Below, in pieces: positions 58,610 to 64,000 of a DNA stretch of 64,000 nucleotides; the first letter of the stretch is position 1, and the number at the start of each line of letters is the position of its first letter. The DNA lies in contig NZ_JAMJWG010000025.1 in the NCBI RefSeq assembly GCF_024435355.1, forward strand, positions 80,835 through 144,834, written 5' to 3'. A program made the position numbers and the translations under genes. Under the pieces are notes generated by a model. It ran no database searches. It was given only the letters and a program-made list of their open reading frames with translations, and was not told where the DNA came from. Origin of the DNA: Streptomyces odontomachi (GTDB lineage Bacteria > Actinomycetota > Actinomycetes > Streptomycetales > Streptomycetaceae).

Positions 58610-61600
58610 TCACGCCATGCCGTCGGCCGCGAGCGCCATCCGGATCAGCTCGTCGGTGTCGGCCGTGTCGATCGCGTCCGGCTCGTCGGCCTCGCCGGCG
58701 GTCGGATCGGCGGCCGGCGCTGTCCCGGGCGCCGCGAACCCGGCCAGCTTCAGCAGCGGTTCGAGCAGCCCCGCGGCGCGGAACCGGTCCAGCGGCACCG
58801 CGGCCAGGGTGCGGCGCAGTGCCGTCTCGTCCACGGCCGCCGACTCCGCGTCGCCGGTGCCCAGTCGCTCGTGCAGCTGCCGGGCGATCGCCTTCGGGGT
58901 CGGGTAGTCGAAGACGAAGGTGCTGGGCAGCTTCAGACCGGCGACCGCTCCCAGGCCGTTGCGCAGCTCGATGGCGGTGAGCGAGTCGAAGCCCATCTCC
59001 ATCAGGCCCTGCCGGGGATCGACGGCACGCGGGGTGCCATGGCCGAGCACCGCGGCGATCTGGCCACGGACGGTGTCCAGGATCAGGTCGTACTGCTCCT
59101 GGGACGCCAGCCCCGCCAACCGCTCCGGGAGGGTGGCCCGGCCGGCCGGCCCGGCGGCGGTCTCCCGGCGGACCGGGGCGCGCACCAGGTTCCGGAAGAC
59201 CGCCGGGACGGTTCCCGCGGCGCGCAGGGCGGCCACGTCGAGGCGGAGCGGCACCACTGTGGCGCGGTCGGCGGCGAGCGCCGAGTCCAGCCACCGCAGG
59301 GCCAGTTCCGCACCCATCGGCGCGATGCCGGAGCGCCGCAGCCGGGCCCGGTCCTGCCCGTCGAGGCCGCCCGCCATCCCGCCGGCCTGCTCCCACAGCC
59401 CCCAGGCGAGGGCGAGCCCGGGACGGCCGCCGGCCCTGCGGTGCTGGGCCAGCGCGTCCAGGTAGGTGTTGGCGGCGGCGTAGTTGGCCTGCCCGGGTGC
59501 GCCGACGGTGCCGGCCGCCGACGAGAACAGCACGAAGGCCGCCAGGTCCGACTCCCGGGTGAGGTCGTGCAGGTGCCAGGCGGCGTCCACCTTCACACGC
59601 AGCACGCCCGCCAGCCGCTCGGGGGTGAGCGACGGCAGCGTCGTGTCGTCCAGCACCCCGGCCGAGTGGAACACGGCGGTGAGCGGATGCGCGGCCGGGA
59701 TCCGGGCCAGCAGCCCGGCGAGCGCGTCCCGGTCGGTGAGGTCGCAGGCCGCCACGGTGACCTCGGCTCCCGACGCACCCAGTTCGGCGACGAGCTCCGC
59801 GGCGCCCGGGGCCTGCGGACCGCGCCGGCCGGCCAGCAGCAGGTGCCGTGCGCCGTACGTGCCGACCAGGTGGCGGGCGAGCAGCCCACCCAGGGTGCCG
59901 GTGCCACCGGTGATCAGCACGGTGCCGTCGGGGTCCAGCGCCCGGCCGGTGCCGGGTGCCTCGGACGCGCGGGCCAGCCGCGGTACGAAGGCCTCCCCGG
60001 CACGCAGCGCGAACTGTTCCTCGTGCGCCGCCGCACCGCCGGCGAGCACGGCCGGCAGCTTCTGCCAGGAGGCGGTCGTCCCGTCGTGGTCGACGAGCAC
60101 GAACCGCCCCGGGTTCTCCGACTGCGCCGCCCGCACCAGGCCCCAGACCGGCGCGTTCGCCAGCCCCGGCACGGTGTCCCCGGCGCGCGCCGCGAGGGCG
60201 CCCTCGGTCAGGACCACCAGTCGCGTCCCGGCCAGCCGCTCGTCGGCGACGAAGCCCCGCAGCACCGCGAGCGCCTCCTGCGCCGCCCCGTGCGCGGCCT
60301 CGACCGGCCCGCCGTCCGCCGTGTCGCCCGCCGTGCCGCCCGGCGCACCGCCCGGCGCGAAGTACACGAGGTCGGGGAGGACCGCCGGGTCGGGCGCCCC
60401 GGTGCCGTCCGCACGCGTGCCCGCTCCGGTGCCCGCCGCGTGCGGTGCGCCCGTCGCGGCTGCCGCGCCCGCCGGCTGGCTCGCCTCGCCGTACGCCGCG
60501 GCCAGCGTGTCCAGGTCCGCCCAGGTGCTGAGCGCCCGGCCGGCGAGTGCGTCCGGTACGGCGCCCAGGACACCGCACCGGCTGTCCGCGACCGGCAGCG
60601 CGGTGCCGGCCGGCATCGGGGTCCAGTCCAGGTACAGCGGTGCCGGCTCCTCGCCCGCCGGGCCGAACTGGGCGGGGTCCACCGGGCGGACGGCCACCGA
60701 CTCCGCGGTCAGCGCGTGCGCACCGGTCACCGGGTCGGTGAGGGTGAGCCCGACGGTGCCGGGGCCGGTGGGCGACATCCGCAGCCGCAGCACCGTGGCG
60801 CCCGTCGTCCGCGCGCCGAGCCCGCTCCACGCGAACGGCAGGCGCAGCCGCGGCCCGCCGCCGGCAGCGCCGTCACGGTCGCCCTTGTCACCCTTGTCGT
60901 TGCCGTAGGCGTTGTCGTCGCCCTTGCCGTCCGGCACGGTCAGGGCGATCGGATGCAGGGCCGCGTCGAGCAGCGCCGGGTGGACGGTGAACCCGTCGGG
61001 TGCGACGTCGTCGCCGAGCACGACCTCGCCGTACAGCTCCTCGTCGTGCGTCCAGGCCGCGGTCAGCCCGCGGAACACCGGGCCGTAGCCGATGCCCACG
61101 TCGGCGAGGACGTCGTAGAGCGCGGTCAGGTCCACGGGTGTCGCGCCGGTGGGCGGCCAGGTGCCGGCCTGCTCCGCCGGCCGCCGCCCGGCGGTGTGCG
61201 GCTCGTCCGCCGCGAGCCGTCCGGTGGCGTGCCGGACCCACTCCCCCGTCTCGCGGTCCGCGGACCGCAGGCGGCTGTGCACGCTGAACGGCCGTTCCCC
61301 GGGCTCGGGTTCACCGGCCGCGTCCGCCACCGCGTCCACCAGGACCCGAAGCTCCACGCCGCCGCGCTCGGGCAGCGCCAGCGGGTGTTCCAGGACCAGC
61401 TCCGCCACCTGCCCGTAGCCGAAGCTGCCGGCCAGGTGCAGGGCGAGATCGGCGAACGCGGCCCCGGGCAGGACGGGGCCGCCCAGCACGGTGTGCTCGG
61501 CCAGCCACGGGTGCCGTTCCAGGGACAGCGTCCCGGTCAGGAGGTGGCTCCCGTCGGGCAGTTCGACGGCGACGTCCAGCAGGGCGTGCCCGGCGGCCTC

Positions 61601-64000
61601 GAGCCCGGCGCTGCCGAGGTCACCGGCCGGCCGGGTGGGCGAGAGCCAGTAGCGGTCACGCTGGAACGGATACGTCGGCAGCGCGGGCGCCACCCCGGCT
61701 CCGGCGGCCGGCACGAGCGGCTCGAAGTCGACGGGGACGCCGCCCACGTGCGCCGCGGCGAGCGCGGCCAGGAAGGTGTGCGTCTCGGGGTGCTCGCCGC
61801 GCAGCGCAGCGACGGCGGCCACGTCCTCGTCGACGCCGTCCAGGGTGGTCCGGGCCAGCGCGGTCAGGACCGGGTCGGGGCCGAGCTCCAGATACGTACG
61901 CGCCCCGAACGCGTGCAGGCTGCGCACCGCGTCCGCGAAACGCACGGGCTGGCGGACGTGCCCGCTCCAGTACGCCGGGTCGGTCAGCTGGTCGACGGTC
62001 GCCACCTGCCCGGTCACGTTCGACACCACCGGAATCGACGGCTCCCGGAACGTGAGCCCGGCCGCGACCTTCTCGAAGTCCTCCAGTACCCCGTCCATGT
62101 GCGGCGAGTGGAAGGCGTGGCTGACCTGGAGATGCCGGGTCTTACGGCCCAGCTCGGCGAAGTGCCCGGCGATGCGTGCCACGGTGTCCGCGTCCCCGGA
62201 GACCACCGTGGAGTCCGGGGAGTTGAGCGCCGCGATCGACACGCCCGGCTGCTCGGCGAGGTGCGCCAGCACCTCCTCTTCGGTCGCCTGGAGAGCGACC
62301 ATGGCTCCGCCCGGGCGGGCGCCCTGCATCAACCGGCCCCGGGTGGCCACCAGCACGCCCGCGTCCTCCAGGGAGAGCACCCCGGCGACATGAGCGGCGG
62401 TCAGCTCGCCCACGGAGTGGCCGGCCACCACATCAGCCCGCACCCCGAAGGACTCCGCCAGCCGGTACAGGGCCACCTCCAGCGCGAACAGCCCCGGCTG
62501 CGTGTACCGCGTCTCGTCCAGCCGGGCGCCGGCACCCGCGCCCTGGTCTCCCCACAGCACCTCCTTCAACGGGGACTCCAGGTGCGGGTCCACGACCTCG
62601 CACACCGCGTCGAAGGCCCGCGCGAACTCCGGGTGGGCCGCATACAGCTCGCGTCCCATCCCCAGCCGTTGCGCGCCCTGCCCGGTGAACAGCACGGCGA
62701 GCTTCCCGCCCCGCACCGGGCCGGACACGACACGCTGCGAAGCGGTGCCTTCGGCGAGGTCCCGGAGTCCGGTCAGGACGTCGTCCCGGTCGGCGCCGAG
62801 CACCACGGCCCGCTGCTCGAAGGCGCCGCGGCCGGTGAGCAACGCAGCCGCGACGTCGGCGGACCGTAGCTCGGGCCGTCCGGACACGAACCCGTGCAGC
62901 CGGCCGGCAAGGTCGCGCAGCGCCGGCTCCGTCTTCGCCGACAGCACCCACGGCACCACCGAACCGGCCCCGGTCGGTGCGTCCGTGGCCGGTGTCTTCG
63001 CCTCGGGTGCGGACTCCAGGATCACGTGCGCGTTGGTGCCGCTGATGCCGAACGAGGAGACGGCGGCCCGGCGCGGACGTCCGGTCTCGGGCCACGTGCG
63101 CTCCTGCGTCAGCAGTTCGACGCCGCCGTCCGCCCAGTCGACGTGCGGGGACGGCTCGTCCACGTGCAGGGTCTTCGGCAGCACCCCGCGGCGCAGCGCC
63201 TCCACCGTCTTGATCACACCGGCGACACCGGCGGCGGCCTGCGCATGGCCGATGTTCGACTTCAGCGACCCGAGCCACAACGGTTGCAGCGGGTCGCGGT
63301 CCCGCCCGTAGGTGGCGATCAGCGCCTGCGCCTCGATCGGGTCGCCCAGCGTCGTGCCCGTGCCGTGCGCTTCGACCGCGTCGACGTCGGCGGTGGACAG
63401 TCCCGCGTTCGCCAGCGCCGCCCGGATGACCCGTTCCTGGGAGGGGCCGTTGGGGGCGGTGAGCTGGCTGCTCCTGCCGTCCTGGTTGACGGCGGAGCCG
63501 CGGATGACGGCGAGGACCGGGTGGCCGTTGGCCTGGGCGTCCGACAGCCGTTCCAGCAGCACCATGCCCGCGCCCTCCGCCCAAGCGACCCCGTCAGCGG
63601 CACCCGCGAAGGACTTGCAGCGACCGTCCGGGGACAGCCCGCGCTGGCGGCTGAACTCCAGGAAGGTGGTCGGCGTCGCCATCACGGTGACGCCGCCGGC
63701 CAGCGCCATCGTGCACTCGCCGCCCCGCAGCGCCTGCGCCGCCAGGTGCAGGGCGACCAGCGACGACGAGCACGCGGTGTCCACCGAGATGGCCGGGCCC
63801 TCGAACCCGAAGGTGTAGGCGATCCGGCCGGAGGCCACGCTGCCCGCGCTGCCGGTGCTGAGGTAGCCCTCGAGGTCGTCCGGCACCCGGTCGGCGAGGC
63901 GGGTTCCGTAGTCGTAGTACATGATCCCGGTGAACACACCGGTGTCGCTGCCGTGCACGGTGCCCGGGTCGATGCCGGCCCGCTCGAAGGTCTCCCAGGT
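58610..64000 (-). CDS. modular type I polyketide synthase, C-terminal module (5' end outside window)
   Basis: The frame continues past the right edge; residue numbers count from the Met at 63958. KS: active Cys63 in DTACSSS, His198 in AHGTGT, His238 in NIGH; complete except its N-terminus. AT (~420-730): GHSVGE with Ser515, and HAFH at 614-617, the malonyl-CoA signature. DH (~800-1050): HTVLGGPVLP with His822 and Asp998; a Gly/Asp/Lys-rich insert lies at ~1010-1036. KR (~1345-1530): TGGTGTLGG, LDD at 1436-1438 (B-type), Tyr1493. No ER. ACP: GFDSL with Ser1659. A C-terminal helical docking region (~1710-1782) follows, so the chain passes to another subunit and there is no thioesterase. The module should add a malonyl unit and leave a double bond. 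Confidence 0.96.
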   Translation of the reverse strand, partial: TWETFERAGIDPGTVHGSDTGVFTGIMYYDYGTRLADRVPDDLEGYLSTGSAGSVASGRIAYTFGFEGPAISVDTACSSSLVALHLAAQALRGGECTMALAGGVTVMATPTTFLEFSRQRGLSPDGRCKSFAGAADGVAWAEGAGMVLLERLSDAQANGHPVLAVIRGSAVNQDGRSSQLTAPNGPSQERVIRAALANAGLSTADVDAVEAHGTGTTLGDPIEAQALIATYGRDRDPLQPLWLGSLKSNIGHAQAAAGVAGVIKTVEALRRGVLPKTLHVDEPSPHVDWADGGVELLTQERTWPETGRPRRAAVSSFGISGTNAHVILESAPEAKTPATDAPTGAGSVVPWVLSAKTEPALRDLAGRLHGFVSGRPELRSADVAAALLTGRGAFEQRAVVLGADRDDVLTGLRDLAEGTASQRVVSGPVRGGKLAVLFTGQGAQRLGMGRELYAAHPEFARAFDAVCEVVDPHLESPLKEVLWGDQGAGAGARLDETRYTQPGLFALEVALYRLAESFGVRADVVAGHSVGELTAAHVAGVLSLEDAGVLVATRGRLMQGARPGGAMVALQATEEEVLAHLAEQPGVSIAALNSPDSTVVSGDADTVARIAGHFAELGRKTRHLQVSHAFHSPHMDGVLEDFEKVAAGLTFREPSIPVVSNVTGQVATVDQLTDPAYWSGHVRQPVRFADAVRSLHAFGARTYLELGPDPVLTALARTTLDGVDEDVAAVAALRGEHPETHTFLAALAAAHVGGVPVDFEPLVPAAGAGVAPALPTYPFQRDRYWLSPTRPAGDLGSAGLEAAGHALLDVAVELPDGSHLLTGTLSLERHPWLAEHTVLGGPVLPGAAFADLALHLAGSFGYGQVAELVLEHPLALPERGGVELRVLVDAVADAAGEPEPGERPFSVHSRLRSADRETGEWVRHATGRLAADEPHTAGRRPAEQAGTWPPTGATPVDLTALYDVLADVGIGYGPVFRGLTAAWTHDEELYGEVVLGDDVAPDGFTVHPALLDAALHPIALTVPDGKGDDNAYGNDKGDKGDRDGAAGGGPRLRLPFAWSGLGARTTGATVLRLRMSPTGPGTVGLTLTDPVTGAHALTAESVAVRPVDPAQFGPAGEEPAPLYLDWTPMPAGTALPVADSRCGVLGAVPDALAGRALSTWADLDTLAAAYGEASQPAGAAAATGAPHAAGTGAGTRADGTGAPDPAVLPDLVYFAPGGAPGGTAGDTADGGPVEAAHGAAQEALAVLRGFVADERLAGTRLVVLTEGALAARAGDTVPGLANAPVWGLVRAAQSENPGRFVLVDHDGTTASWQKLPAVLAGGAAAHEEQFALRAGEAFVPRLARASEAPGTGRALDPDGTVLITGGTGTLGGLLARHLVGTYGARHLLLAGRRGPQAPGAAELVAELGASGAEVTVAACDLTDRDALAGLLARIPAAHPLTAVFHSAGVLDDTTLPSLTPERLAGVLRVKVDAAWHLHDLTRESDLAAFVLFSSAAGTVGAPGQANYAAANTYLDALAQHRRAGGRPGLALAWGLWEQAGGMAGGLDGQDRARLRRSGIAPMGAELALRWLDSALAADRATVVPLRLDVAALRAAGTVPAVFRNLVRAPVRRETAAGPAGRATLPERLAGLASQEQYDLILDTVRGQIAAVLGHGTPRAVDPRQGLMEMGFDSLTAIELRNGLGAVAGLKLPSTFVFDYPTPKAIARQLHERLGTGDAESAAVDETALRRTLAAVPLDRFRAAGLLEPLLKLAGFAAPGTAPAADPTAGEADEPDAIDTADTDELIRMALAADGMA

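Noticed and set aside
58478..62869. 1463-codon open frame on the + strand opposite the PKS
   Set aside because: It is a GC-rich antisense shadow. The - strand frame has complete KS, AT, DH, KR and ACP motifs, while the + frame has Arg/Gly-rich sequence with no domain.

Overview
The window is from a high-GC actinobacterium, almost certainly a Streptomyces. Evidence: GC-rich codon use throughout, many GTG starts with GTGA/ATGA stop-start overlaps, three rare TTA (bldA-type) codons, an AfsR-type regulator, a WhiJ/AbaA-like regulatory triad, secreted polysaccharide-degrading enzymes and a modular type I polyketide synthase. No rRNA, tRNA or CRISPR array was seen. Both ends are cut through genes.

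Layout. (1) 1-10.8 kb: a signalling or conflict locus. It holds a Pro/Ala-rich partial gene, a small anchored protein, a fibronectin-III-like protein, a TerY-like vWA protein, a fused PP2C phosphatase-kinase-zinc ribbon protein (the TerY-P triad in two genes) and a GAP1-type protein. A threonine-dehydratase-like gene lies within it. (2) 11-17 kb: secreted pectate lyase with a LacI-type operator, a secreted protein of unknown function, an MmgE/PrpD enzyme and a soluble Ser/Thr kinase with TPR-like repeats. (3) 17.2-18.9 kb: XRE-DUF5753 regulator, DUF397-like partner and a divergent anti-sigma-like ATPase. (4) 18.97-31.4 kb: a defence island. One strand carries an HTH-methylase-target-recognition fusion, then hsdM, hsdS, an AAA/OLD-like ATPase, a DUF4276 TOPRIM-like protein and hsdR, closely packed. 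A TIGR04141/DUF6119-like gene is divergent, sharing a promoter region with dyad symmetries. (5) 31.5-36.8 kb: HIT-family pseudogene, AfsR-like regulator, SDR and cysteine-desulfurase-like enzyme. (6) 37-42 kb: divergent GH54 arabinofuranosidase and GH27 alpha-galactosidase, proline iminopeptidase and an MBL-fold hydrolase.

(7) 42.1-49.7 kb: a compact six-gene biosynthetic-looking unit. Genes are a 2-hydroxyacid dehydrogenase, a lysine-2,3-aminomutase-like radical SAM enzyme, an alanine-racemase-like enzyme, a haem-oxygenase-like diiron enzyme, a HisC-like aminotransferase and an extra SAM synthetase. It is flanked by inverted copies of a ~95 bp element and interrupted by a 288 bp MITE-like palindrome. 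An EamA exporter follows. I cannot assign a product; it is my main candidate for an undescribed pathway. (8) 50.6-55.4 kb: sodium/solute symporter with DUF3311 partner, phosphotriesterase-like hydrolase and an FG-GAP lipoprotein. (9) 55.4-64 kb: TetR regulator divergent from an MFS exporter with C-terminal beta-sandwich domains, then the last module of a type I PKS subunit (KS-AT-DH-KR-ACP plus docking domain) running off the right edge.
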